DNA from: Candidatus Aegiribacteria sp.
GTDB taxonomy: Bacteria; Fermentibacterota; Fermentibacteria; Fermentibacterales; JCC-6
Direction: 5' to 3'
DNA: 32,575 bases
Assembly: GCA_023138735.1 (NCBI GenBank)
Contig: JAGLOY010000010.1
Span: 1 to 32,575 of the forward strand
The notes beneath the pieces were generated by a model, which saw only the letters and a list, made by a program, of their open reading frames with translations, made no database searches and had not been told where the DNA came from. Position numbers and translations under genes: made by a program. Below, piece by piece: positions 1-7,791 of this stretch; position 1 is the stretch's first letter, and the number at the start of each line of letters is the position of its first letter.

Positions 1-162
1 CTCGAACCCTCATTCGGCCCCTCCCTGCCTGAGGAGATCCTGAAGATAGCACTGGACAGTTCAAAAGCAGAAAATACTCTCGGATGGGAACCTGAGATCG
101 AGTTCGAAAAAGGCTTGAAAGATCTGGTTGAGTATCACCGCTTAAGACTGGCCGGAGACTGA
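1..162 (+). CDS. NAD-dependent sugar-nucleotide epimerase/dehydratase, C-terminal end (partial)
   Basis: Only the last 53 residues are in the window. The frame is open from base 1 to a TGA at 160-162. The end of the protein has the pattern usual for extended short-chain dehydrogenases acting on nucleotide sugars: a 'D-x-S-K-A-x-x-x-L-G-W-x-P' stretch followed by a helix of the type 'F-E-K-G-L-K-D-L-V-E-Y-H'. This C-terminal part normally helps bind the sugar nucleotide. The catalytic Y-x-x-x-K and the Rossmann glycine motif lie outside the window, so the substrate cannot be named. The stop codon shares its A with the start of gmhB (TGATG), so the two are probably translated together in an envelope-sugar operon. 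The tail does not resemble HldD, the heptose epimerase expected beside gmhB, but with so little sequence that is weak evidence. Confidence 0.75.
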   Translation, partial: LEPSFGPSLPEEILKIALDSSKAENTLGWEPEIEFEKGLKDLVEYHRLRLAGD

Positions 163-734
163 TGAGAGCCTACATTAAGCCTGTTTATCTTGACAGGGAC
201 GGTGTCATCAATCTGAACAGAGCCGATTACGTCAGATCGCTTGAACAATGGACCCCCATACCGGGCGCAATTGAAGCAATTGTAAGGCTCAGTAATGCAG
301 GGCACCCTGTAATAGTTCTGACGAATCAGTCAGCGATCGCCAGAAATTACTGCAGCGTTTCAGATGTTGAGGGGATACACCAGCATCTATTGCACCTGGC
401 CTGCAAGGCTGGAGGGTTGATATCCGGCATCTACTACTGTCCTCACCATCCTGATGATGGGTGTGAGTGCAGAAAACCGCGAACAGGTTTGATTGAATCC
501 GCAAGAAGTGAGCTTAATCTGCCCGATGGAGGTTATATCGTAGGCGATGCGGATTCGGATATGGAACTCGGCAGGAGAACCGGATTAAAGACAGTTCTCG
601 TTCTTACAGGTCGCGGAAAAGAGCAGTTGAGGATCATTGATTCGGATGATTGCATCCAGCCATGGAAAGTTACAGAGAACATCAAATCAGCCGTGGATAT
701 AATACTTGAAGATACCGTGAATAATGATCGGTAA
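162..734 (+). CDS. gmhB: D-glycero-D-manno-heptose-1,7-bisphosphate 7-phosphatase (GmhB, HAD family)
   Basis: GmhB removes the C7 phosphate of heptose bisphosphate in the cytoplasm, a step towards ADP-heptose for the LPS core. The 190-residue protein has the HAD nucleophile motif LDRDGVIN (D11 and D13), the second HAD motif VLTNQS (T54), K105 in CRKP, and the acidic motif GDADSD (D129, D131). The GmhB zinc loop is visible as C93-x-H95 ... C101-x-C103. The spacing between the two halves of that loop is short, as in HisB-N-like members and some GmhB proteins, so the preferred anomer cannot be read here. The ATG at 162 overlaps the stop of the preceding epimerase and has GGAG a few bases upstream. 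A waaF-type heptosyltransferase elsewhere in the window (16908-17834) fits a heptose-containing LPS. HisB-type histidinol phosphatase is the main alternative and is less likely because there are no histidine genes nearby. Confidence 0.88.
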   Translation: MRAYIKPVYLDRDGVINLNRADYVRSLEQWTPIPGAIEAIVRLSNAGHPVIVLTNQSAIARNYCSVSDVEGIHQHLLHLACKAGGLISGIYYCPHHPDDGCECRKPRTGLIESARSELNLPDGGYIVGDADSDMELGRRTGLKTVLVLTGRGKEQLRIIDSDDCIQPWKVTENIKSAVDIILEDTVNNDR

Positions 735-741
735 TACTGAT

Positions 742-1809
742 TTATTTCAATAGAATAAGGCTTTCCAGCGGGACATCATCGCTGACGTACGCTACTATCA
801 GATCTATTGTCGCTCTCAGGGCTTTTACATGTGTTCTTTCCATTGCATGCGAGGAATCTATTCCCGGACCTATAAGCGCATGCCTTACATCAAGGCCTGC
901 CCTGAGTGCCGCCGCGGCATCTGAGCCGTAGTGCGGGAAAGTATCGACCGCATATGGAATGGATTGTTTACTGGCCACTTCTATCAGTTCCTTTGTCAGC
1001 AGATAGTTGAAGGGTCCTGTGCTGTCGGCAGCGCAGATAGTAACCTTATCCTCAGAGGATTCCCGACCGGGGCCGGCAACTCCCATATCAACAGCAATGA
1101 ATTCGGTTAAATCATCCGGAAGGAAACCAGCGGCGCCATGACCTACTTCTTCGTATCCGGTTATCAGGAAATGAAGTGTATGAGAAGGAATTATTTCTCT
1201 TGAAACCAGATATTCAGCCGTTTTCAGAAGAATGGCAACTCCAGCCTTATCGTCAAGATGTCTTGATTTTATAAACCCCGATTCTGTCAGTATCGGCCTT
1301 GGATCGAAATGAATGTAATTCCCGACGGATATTCCCAGTTTCCGCACATCTTCTCCGGTCGAGATCTCCTCATCAAGCCTTAAATACATGTCCTTTTTCT
1401 TGCGCTTTGCCGATGCATCTTCCATCCCGTGAGCATGAACAGATGTACTGTCAAATAGAACGGTTGCATTAAATAGCTTTCCGGAGAAAGTTTCAATACG
1501 GCAGTATTCTCCCTCAATGCTGGGCATCGTATATGAGCCGATGGAGCGAAGTGATATTTTTCCGCATCCCTCTTCTATGCCACTGATCATACCTCCAAGA
1601 GTATCCATATGAGCCGACAGGACAATACCAGCACTGATTCCTCCTTTGAGTGTTGCAAGAAGACTTCCCTTCCTGGTTAACACCGTTTCCAGCCCGAGCT
1701 CTTTGAATCTTCCTTCGATAATTCTCATTGCTTCCTCTGTATGTCCCGAAATGCTTCTTGTCCTCAGTAGTTGAATGAGAATGTCCGTTACCGCTGATTC
1801 CGTATTCAT
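742..1809 (-). CDS. M42 family metallopeptidase (glutamyl/deblocking aminopeptidase type)
   Basis: This is a cytoplasmic, co-catalytic two-metal aminopeptidase of the M42 family, which forms large tetrahedral complexes in characterised members. The expected metal ligands and catalytic acids are present: H67 in SAHMD, D186 in the LDDKAG motif, the E220-E221 pair in GYEEVG (general base and ligand), D241 in AVDMG, and H321 in SSHAMERTH. The length (355 residues from this start) is normal. I chose ATG 1809 because AAAGGCGG lies just upstream at good spacing; an in-frame ATG 13 codons earlier has no such site. The gene converges on gmhB with a 7-base gap. It is divergent from the secreted-protein gene at 1887, and the 77 bases between them are AT-rich with back-to-back TATAAT-like sequences near 1867-1874. 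The natural peptide substrate is not evident. Confidence 0.9.
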   Translation of the reverse strand: MNTESAVTDILIQLLRTRSISGHTEEAMRIIEGRFKELGLETVLTRKGSLLATLKGGISAGIVLSAHMDTLGGMISGIEEGCGKISLRSIGSYTMPSIEGEYCRIETFSGKLFNATVLFDSTSVHAHGMEDASAKRKKKDMYLRLDEEISTGEDVRKLGISVGNYIHFDPRPILTESGFIKSRHLDDKAGVAILLKTAEYLVSREIIPSHTLHFLITGYEEVGHGAAGFLPDDLTEFIAVDMGVAGPGRESSEDKVTICAADSTGPFNYLLTKELIEVASKQSIPYAVDTFPHYGSDAAAALRAGLDVRHALIGPGIDSSHAMERTHVKALRATIDLIVAYVSDDVPLESLILLK

Positions 1810-1886
1810 GGATCCGCCTTTCGAATGCAACAGCGAAAAATACTGCAAGGGTTCCTGTAAGAAGAAATTATAATCATATTTCCTAT

Positions 1887-2672
1887 ATGAAGAAAATTAA
1901 CAGAAGAAAAAGATGTTTGAAGTTCCTCAGTCTGATACTTCCATTCGCGCTGCCGGCTGCCGTACTGGTGATCTGGCTTACGCAGCAGTGTAACGGGCAG
2001 GAACAGAATCCCCTTCATATTGTTGCCTCCATGAATCTTGAAGGCGGCAGGACTACAACATTCTCGACAATTCTCCCTGATGGAAACGAGGCTAGATGGG
2101 AATGTTCTCACGGGACATTCATAGAAACCGGTGATATTGTTGCAATGGGCAGAAGCGTTACATGGCAGCCATATGCGGGTCTTGAGGATTCGGTCTCAAT
2201 AATCATAACAACCCCTACAGTTTCGGATACAGTCAGGTTCCTGCCTGTTATACCGGATGTTGTTCCTTCGGTAACTGTTTCCGCCGCTTATCACCTCAGT
2301 ATACTTGAAAGGGCAAGAAGTATTCGGATGCCTCCTGGGATATACAGGGCTGTTTCACGGGGAGATGCTCTCAGTGGATACGACGGCCTTGTCATTCTTA
2401 TAGTTAAAACAAGAGGTGATTACAGGGAGGCCTTTGGCATGCTTCCGGGTGATACTCTTATACTGCCGCTTCCCCTTGGTGGGACCATTCAGGCGACAGG
2501 CCTTGATGCCATGGAGGATGCAATGGACAATGAAGGAAACATCCAGATAGTCTTTGAAATCCTGGAGGATACACCTCAAATCGAATCCCCCGAAGTAGAA
2601 TTTTCATCTGAACCTCCACTGGAAACAACTGAATCAGATCAGGCAGCGGAGGAAGAGCCATCCGGGTACTGA
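1887..2672 (+). CDS. Secreted or membrane-anchored protein of unknown function
   Basis: I do not recognise a family. The 261-residue protein begins with a very basic n-region (KKINRRKR) followed by a hydrophobic stretch at about residues 11-31 with a cysteine near residue 35, so it is exported or anchored by an N-terminal signal. Residues 40-125 look like a beta-rich, Ig- or PKD-like module. A second folded region covers about 130-225 and includes repeated 'G-D-x-L' turns (RGDALSG, PGDTLIL). The last 35 residues are acidic and rich in E, S and P, which suggests a disordered tail. TATAAT at 1869-1874 lies only 12 bases before the ATG and there is no clear ribosome binding site, so a very short leader or leaderless mRNA is possible. 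Its stop is 11 bases before the annotated start of the giant protein gene, so the two are probably co-transcribed and may work together. Confidence 0.7.
   Translation: MKKINRRKRCLKFLSLILPFALPAAVLVIWLTQQCNGQEQNPLHIVASMNLEGGRTTTFSTILPDGNEARWECSHGTFIETGDIVAMGRSVTWQPYAGLEDSVSIIITTPTVSDTVRFLPVIPDVVPSVTVSAAYHLSILERARSIRMPPGIYRAVSRGDALSGYDGLVILIVKTRGDYREAFGMLPGDTLILPLPLGGTIQATGLDAMEDAMDNEGNIQIVFEILEDTPQIESPEVEFSSEPPLETTESDQAAEEEPSGY
2648..2662 (+). promoter_or_regulatory. Shine-Dalgarno GGAGG facing an ATC codon: probable start of the giant secreted protein
   Basis: GGAGG at 2648-2652 sits inside the end of the upstream gene. Seven bases later, at 2660-2662, is an in-frame ATC that would give a textbook signal peptide (MRVLKQH then a leucine/alanine-rich core). 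There is no in-frame ATG before the mature part of the protein. Other options are CTG at 2669 and TTG at 2684; the latter leaves a signal peptide with no charged n-region. ATC starts are rare but known, so this is an inference from spacing. Confidence 0.4.
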
Positions 2673-2683
2673 AGCAGCATTTA

Positions 2684-5600
2684 TTGCTGCTTGCTGCTCT
2701 GGGAACTTTGTATGCGGAGAACATGTACGAGAACCACGGTGTCAATTTCTCCTGCGTACTGCCCGGCACGAACGAATCAGTTACCCTGTTCCCCATCATA
2801 TGGGACATTAGAAGCACAGGCAACATTTACAGGGACTACTGCGAGATCTACGGCATTGACCCTTCAACTGATCCGGTCATGGAAGTGCTTCAGGATGCAA
2901 GTGAATCTGGATTCAACACCGCGATGATGAGGGCGGAACTCTATATAATTGACGTTCCCGGTGATTACGCCAGCACCGACTATATCTTCGAGGATGTAGC
3001 TAATTCCATCCGTACCACTGGTATGGATATTATCGTCGGAGGATTCTGGACCAACCCTTATACTCAAGCCCACAATATGGGCACACTGAACTACCTTGCA
3101 GACTATGTGGAACAGACAAAGGAGCAATACCCCGGAGATGTTATAGGAGTGTTCGGGTTCGATGAACCTGCTGTGAAGTTCCTTGAGAATCCCGAATCGC
3201 AGTGGGACTGGCTGCAGATGGTGGCCGATTATCGTAACCTCTGTGAATATCATATCGGTCTGCCATTCATCTCCTTCATATCAAAGTACGGTGTTGAGGG
3301 TTCTGCCGGAGCAGTCAATTACTACAATGATACAACCAGTGTCCTGAACAGATTCTCCCGCCACCTGGATGTCATAGCGTTCAATATGTACCCGATTAAG
3401 AACAACGACAGACGTCTCCGGAACCTTTACTTCGATACAGACAATCTCCTCTTCTGCGGTGCAACTGATCTCCTGCCCTCCCCTTCCCCCTATTACGAGG
3501 TTTACTGCGACAGAGATGAGTTCTTTACCGTGCAGGAAGAAGATGGATTCAGCACATTCCATCTCTACGAGTTCATCTACACTCCCGGTTTTGGTCATCT
3601 TGTGATTGAGGAGGTCGAGGTACTGGACATACCCTTCATACCTACAGGCATGGCTTCCAGTGACTTCCGCGCCTGTGACATAGGTGATAGAAACTCCGGT
3701 GAGCACCGCTTAAATGGTGCTGTAGTGCTCTGGGACACTGCAGGAGCTGCAGGTGATGAGATTGTACTGATCTTCGACGGCCAGGATATTGTAACAGCCA
3801 GCCTCCCTGAGTTCCCTGGTTCGGAGAGGGCCAGGCCTCTGGCCTTCTGCGTCGGACAGGGTGAATACAGGTCTCCCTCTATCGGTTTTGAGGGAATACT
3901 GGGGAAAGGTGATACTGCTGTTCTCGGATGCTACCGCATGGACAACGGAGAGGTTTATGTTGTCGTCTTCGAAAGGACATGGAACGACCATTTTCGCCTT
4001 GAGACGAGAAAACCGTTTATTCTGGAGAAAATAGAGGTCGACGGGATACTCTGGGGGAGGTTCTGGGGAGATATTGTTCCTGGCAGCGGAACCGCTCTGG
4101 ACGGAGGTTTCCTGGTGTTCGATGATTGTGGTTCCTACATCTGCGCTCTTCCCGGTTCGGATGAATGGACATTCCACCCGCAGTTGTTACCATTCTATAC
4201 AGAACTATTCGGCTCGCATGGGTATCCGGTCTCCGTTTTTGTCACACACGAGGATGCCTGGCAGCCCTCATACACACCGGGTAACGATTATGTATCCGCC
4301 GTTTTCGAACGACCCGAGCCGGTGTTCACCAGATCAAGGAGCAGCGGGACAACAGTGCTCCTCGATGAGATCTCAATTACTCCCCTGGCAGGTCAGAGCG
4401 GAGATATAATCTCTGCCTCCTCATACAGACCGGACAAGAGTTACGGTGATGTTCTTCTCTGTACCATCGATGGAACTCTCCTCCGTTCGGATGGCACAAT
4501 TACGAGTGGGGAAGCAGATAGTCTTATTGAGCTGCAATCACTTGGGTCGAGCACAGGTCCTCTTATTCTTCCAGGCGCAAGGGTGATGCACACACGGAAG
4601 AATATCCGCGCAGGACTGGTAATCCGCCCTGAAGGTCTTGTCATGCCTGGCGCTGAGATCTACTGGAGTGTGTGGGACGATTACAAGCTTAACTGGTTCA
4701 CCGAGTGCTTCGAAGTAGCTATGGAGAACGGTGTACTCTCGACTCTCCGCAACAACTGCGCCTTTTCCAACATCCAGGCTTACGGAAGGCATGCCTTTGG
4801 TTTGCCCAGCTACTGTGCATCGCAGGACACCATGCTCTGGATGGTCACCCTGCCGGTTATTAAAGGCTGCAGAGGTATTGTGTTCTACGCCATGGATCTT
4901 GCCCTGATGAGCGGGAACATGACCGATGAAGGGAGTTTAAGATACCCGAACATCATGCAGAACTGGGGTCCAAGCCGAGATGTGGGTAACATCGATCTTA
5001 CCGGCAGGATTCACCGGGCTGTAGCCTCACTTACCGGGAATGGTCCCGGCGGGGGTCCTGACTTCCTCTCAGCGATGATCGATACGAATTTCAGGGCGCT
5101 GCCGCTGACAGAGGCCTTTAACTGCATGATTAACCCTGTCTCTGGAGTAGTCGCTGTTCCATCAGACACCACTCTCAATTTCATTGCACTTGAGAACCAG
5201 CAGAACGGTACGGTACTTATGCTGGTTTCTAACGAGTCGGGAAGTGTTCTCGACGAAGGCAGAGGGATCTGCTTTCCTCAAAGGTTTTCCGGGGATTATA
5301 CATTCAGTGTCGTGGACGGCTTCAGCCCGGTACAGCGGGTAATATCCGGTTCAATACCAGCACTCGACATACTCACACCGGCCGATTGGAGCCAGAAACT
5401 GACTCTGGACTTCTCCGGTATGTCCTCTGTCACCGTTTCACTTCTGGAGTTACGGCCGGCATTAACAGCTTCCGAACCCGGAAACAGCGCCTTCATGGAA
5501 GTTAGAGCCACCGGCGGGGCTGTATGGGTTAGGTTCAATGCTGCTGATGGAGAGATGAGTGAACTCGTTCTGTACGACCTTGCCGGCAGAAAGGTAAAAA

Positions 5601-5737
5601 CGATATGGAGCGGGGTTGGATTTCCTGGTATTAAAGTATTGGCCCTGCCCGGAAACGATCTGCCATCCGGAATCTACTTCGTGACACTCATCTCAGGTGA
5701 TGTCTTCATTTCAGAAAAGGTTACTCTCCTGAACTGA
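2684..5737 (+). CDS. Giant secreted glycosidase-like protein (paralog A) with C-terminal T9SS-type sorting domain
   Basis: No named family is recognised. The protein (1017 residues from TTG 2684; the true start may be ATC 2660) begins with a signal peptide ending near LGTLYA. Residues 15-240 read like the first half of a TIM-barrel glycosidase: FPIIWDIR, then IIVGGFW at about 116-122, the acidic GFDEP motif at 158-162 and a strand ending FNMYP at 233-237. Residues 240-690 are a large beta-rich section with the motif WGRFWG at 457-462. The barrel pattern resumes at 695-740 with QAYG and CRGIVFY. The last 80 residues are a sorting-type beta-sandwich (LVLYDLAGRKV, then LPSGIYFV and a hydrophobic end), as in T9SS type A or FlgD-like domains. 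It is paralogous to 7792-11052 along its length. D160/E161 are candidate catalytic acids. Function and substrate are unknown; outer-surface or extracellular location is inferred. Confidence 0.82.
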   Translation: MLLAALGTLYAENMYENHGVNFSCVLPGTNESVTLFPIIWDIRSTGNIYRDYCEIYGIDPSTDPVMEVLQDASESGFNTAMMRAELYIIDVPGDYASTDYIFEDVANSIRTTGMDIIVGGFWTNPYTQAHNMGTLNYLADYVEQTKEQYPGDVIGVFGFDEPAVKFLENPESQWDWLQMVADYRNLCEYHIGLPFISFISKYGVEGSAGAVNYYNDTTSVLNRFSRHLDVIAFNMYPIKNNDRRLRNLYFDTDNLLFCGATDLLPSPSPYYEVYCDRDEFFTVQEEDGFSTFHLYEFIYTPGFGHLVIEEVEVLDIPFIPTGMASSDFRACDIGDRNSGEHRLNGAVVLWDTAGAAGDEIVLIFDGQDIVTASLPEFPGSERARPLAFCVGQGEYRSPSIGFEGILGKGDTAVLGCYRMDNGEVYVVVFERTWNDHFRLETRKPFILEKIEVDGILWGRFWGDIVPGSGTALDGGFLVFDDCGSYICALPGSDEWTFHPQLLPFYTELFGSHGYPVSVFVTHEDAWQPSYTPGNDYVSAVFERPEPVFTRSRSSGTTVLLDEISITPLAGQSGDIISASSYRPDKSYGDVLLCTIDGTLLRSDGTITSGEADSLIELQSLGSSTGPLILPGARVMHTRKNIRAGLVIRPEGLVMPGAEIYWSVWDDYKLNWFTECFEVAMENGVLSTLRNNCAFSNIQAYGRHAFGLPSYCASQDTMLWMVTLPVIKGCRGIVFYAMDLALMSGNMTDEGSLRYPNIMQNWGPSRDVGNIDLTGRIHRAVASLTGNGPGGGPDFLSAMIDTNFRALPLTEAFNCMINPVSGVVAVPSDTTLNFIALENQQNGTVLMLVSNESGSVLDEGRGICFPQRFSGDYTFSVVDGFSPVQRVISGSIPALDILTPADWSQKLTLDFSGMSSVTVSLLELRPALTASEPGNSAFMEVRATGGAVWVRFNAADGEMSELVLYDLAGRKVKTIWSGVGFPGIKVLALPGNDLPSGIYFVTLISGDVFISEKVTLLN

Positions 5738-5743
5738 CACGTA

Positions 5744-7039
5744 CTATCTGAACCTGCGCCCAAATCCCCTCCTTCTGGAGAACAGCCATAGAGCAATAAG
5801 GCAGAGAGGCCACACCCAGTACATCCATTTCACGAAAATTATCATACCCGATTCCAGAATCCTCAGGACAGCCAGCCAGATGAACACGCTCCATTCGGAT
5901 AACAGTGATCCTGCTGATGCAAATGGCCCGAGAAGTGTCATGAACCCGGTAATCATGGTTGTAAGCATGAAAGGGAACGAGATAACCGTAGCAACTGGAG
6001 CTACAGGACTAAGTCCGCCGTATCGGAACGAAACCAGTGGAGCCAGAGCAGTAGTTACCACCACACCTGCGAATGCAATTGACAGTATCCATCCTGCCCT
6101 GCACCGAAACTGCTTCCCGAGAATTATCAGGCTCAGGACAGCTCCGAATGACATCTGTGCGCCAGTATCATTGAGTACATCACCCCTTGAAGCAGCAGTA
6201 AGCACGATTACCGCAACTGACCATACGAAGAGTAGTTCAGGCCTTCTTCCTGATGATTGCCATACAACAATTACAAGCAGAAGCATAAGCCCTGCTCGTG
6301 CAGTAGAGGCTCTCGCTCCAGACACGAACACGTAAATGAAAATTGTAAGGATAACTGAAAGTATGGAAAGCCAGCCTTTTCCGAAGAGTTTTCTAAATAT
6401 TGCAAGCATTATACCTGAGAGAATGCCTACATGCATGCCTGAGAGAGCCAGCAGATGTGAAGTACCGGTATCTCTGAACACACCGCGAACAACCTGCGGC
6501 AGGTTTCCCCTTTCTCCTACAAGAAGCGCTGATACTAGTGAACTTGCTTCCCGGGATGCGATTTTTCCGGATAGACCAGTGCTGACGGCTTTCCGCAGAC
6601 GATCCTGCAATAAGGATGAAGGAATTGGATGGAACGTGTAGCTGTCCATGAATCCTTCATTCACAGAACCGATTATTATGACTGAATCCCCTCTGCTGAC
6701 AGCTCCGGAAAGCTGCCTGCCGGATGCCCAGACGGTATTCCAGGCATTGTTAGATAGAACTGCACCAGCTGTTGTGGTTGTTTCAACGCGGCAGCGCCAT
6801 ACACCAGCCGCAGTTACGGAATCACCAGTAATTGTTATGCTTCCAGCATTGAAATTTGCTCCAGCAAGAAATGAGACGGAACAGAGAACGATAATGCCGC
6901 CTTTTCGAAGGCCCGCAGTAATAAGAATTATCCCGGCTGGAAGTGCGGCTATCCATATTTGAGAGAAGCACTGGAAGGGTGTATAATATCCTGCCAGAAA
7001 AAGAACCGTGAAAAGGAAGAGTGTTTTGCTTAAAACCAT
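5744..7039 (-). CDS. comEC: ComEC/Rec2-type DNA-uptake channel, core only
   Basis: ComEC forms the inner-membrane channel through which single-stranded DNA enters during natural transformation. This 431-residue protein has the diagnostic competence-domain stretch at about residues 170-205: ALLVGERG, then a TGTSHLLALSGMHVG motif, followed by VSGARASTARA and many membrane segments up to a basic C-terminal tail (RRRGFGRRFR). A short OB-like region precedes it at about 70-130. The usual C-terminal metallo-beta-lactamase-like nuclease domain of long ComEC proteins is absent, so this is the short form. The ATG at 7039 has GAAGGT at proper spacing. The gene converges on the giant protein gene (6-base gap) and its first codons overlap the start region of the divergent RNA methyltransferase gene. 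No other competence genes are in the window. Confidence 0.88.
   Translation of the reverse strand: MVLSKTLFLFTVLFLAGYYTPFQCFSQIWIAALPAGIILITAGLRKGGIIVLCSVSFLAGANFNAGSITITGDSVTAAGVWRCRVETTTTAGAVLSNNAWNTVWASGRQLSGAVSRGDSVIIIGSVNEGFMDSYTFHPIPSSLLQDRLRKAVSTGLSGKIASREASSLVSALLVGERGNLPQVVRGVFRDTGTSHLLALSGMHVGILSGIMLAIFRKLFGKGWLSILSVILTIFIYVFVSGARASTARAGLMLLLVIVVWQSSGRRPELLFVWSVAVIVLTAASRGDVLNDTGAQMSFGAVLSLIILGKQFRCRAGWILSIAFAGVVVTTALAPLVSFRYGGLSPVAPVATVISFPFMLTTMITGFMTLLGPFASAGSLLSEWSVFIWLAVLRILESGMIIFVKWMYWVWPLCLIALWLFSRRRGFGRRFR
6959..6987 (+). promoter_or_regulatory. Sigma70-type promoter for the SpoU methyltransferase gene, inside comEC
   Basis: TTGAGA at 6959-6964 and a perfect TATAAT at 6982-6987 are separated by 17 bases. 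Transcription would start near 6994, just ahead of the GTG at 7008. The promoter lies within the opposite-strand comEC coding region, so the two transcripts overlap at their 5' ends. Confidence 0.6.
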
Positions 7040-7559
7040 TGTACCTTCAGCTTACTCAGAATCACTTTGCAGTTCAAGTGGTATGCCTCTGTTCATACTG
7101 GATAACCTGCGGAGCGCTTTCAATGTAGGATCCGTTTTCAGAACAGCGGAAGCCTTATACCCGGCAGCGGTATTCCTGACCGGTATATGCTGCAGGCCGG
7201 GCAACCGCAAGCTCAGTCATACATCGAGGGGAACCTACGCTGTTGTTCCCTGGATGTATTTCAATAAAGCTGCAGACGCCGCAATATGGGCAAAAGACAG
7301 CGGTCGAATGCTGGTAGCTGTAGAGAATTCAGAGGATGCCGTTCCGCTCTGGGATGCTCATTTTGATCTCTCAAGTGCTTTCATGCTGGGTAATGAAGCC
7401 GATGGGCTGAGTCCTGATATTGCCGAAATGGCCGATCTCAGTATCTATTATCCGCAATCCGGAACACGGAAATGCATCAACGTATCTAGCACCGCGGCTG
7501 TTATCGCTGCGGAAATTCAGCGAAGAATATGGCTTGAATCGAGCACTCTAAGTATCTAA
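7008..7559 (+). CDS. SpoU/TrmH family (SPOUT) RNA 2'-O-methyltransferase
   Basis: SPOUT enzymes of this family use SAM to methylate ribose 2'-OH in tRNA or rRNA. The three family motifs are present: LDNLRSAFNVGSVFRTAEAL near the N-terminus (N and R of motif 1), MLGNEADGLS (motif 2) and INVSSTAAV (motif 3) near the C-terminus. Only the catalytic domain is present (at most 183 residues), without an N-terminal RNA-binding extension, as in short TrmH/TrmL-like members. Which nucleotide it modifies cannot be told. The start is uncertain. GTG 7008 follows directly on a good promoter; TTG 7026 has AAGGA eight bases upstream; ATG 7083 would begin only three residues before the first motif. Its 5' end overlaps the 5' end of the divergent comEC. 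Confidence 0.85.
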   Translation: MKRKSVLLKTIVPSAYSESLCSSSGMPLFILDNLRSAFNVGSVFRTAEALYPAAVFLTGICCRPGNRKLSHTSRGTYAVVPWMYFNKAADAAIWAKDSGRMLVAVENSEDAVPLWDAHFDLSSAFMLGNEADGLSPDIAEMADLSIYYPQSGTRKCINVSSTAAVIAAEIQRRIWLESSTLSI

Positions 7560-7703
7560 CCTGATTTTAACAGCTTATTCATCTATAACATATCGCTTCA
7601 AAATACTGGATCTCACCCTAATAATCGGAGCTCAAGTCCTGTTTTCAATCCTTTCCAGTTTGATAGCCTCAATCAGCTTGATTGACTCTTATTTGCACTC
7701 AAT

Positions 7704-7756
7704 AACCGCGATTCAATCTACTTAGCATGTTAATGCTTTTTAATCAAATCGCGGTT
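7704..7756. terminator. Imperfect inverted repeat between convergent genes, candidate bidirectional terminator
   Basis: AACCGCGATT at 7704-7713 is exactly complementary to AATCGCGGTT at 7747-7756. A second perfect stem inside the loop, AGCAT-GTTA-ATGCT, lies at 7724-7737. The gap between them pairs poorly. The element lies between the ends of the methyltransferase (+) and paralog B (-), where a shared terminator is expected, but the flanking T-runs are short. A separate small dyad, CAATCA-GCT-TGATTG, lies at 7670-7684. Apart from these I see nothing in 7560-7791. Confidence 0.45.
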
Positions 7757-7791
7757 CATTATGCTCTCCAGGATTGTCCAAGAGGTTAGGG

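Noticed and set aside
1..162. The partial epimerase as HldD of the heptose pathway
   Set aside because: Its tail looks like general UDP/GDP-sugar epimerases and lacks the HldD-like ending; too little sequence to claim it.
5880..6962. Three consecutive + strand open frames opposite comEC
   Set aside because: They are shadows of the ComEC membrane domain; no ribosome sites and no protein-like features.
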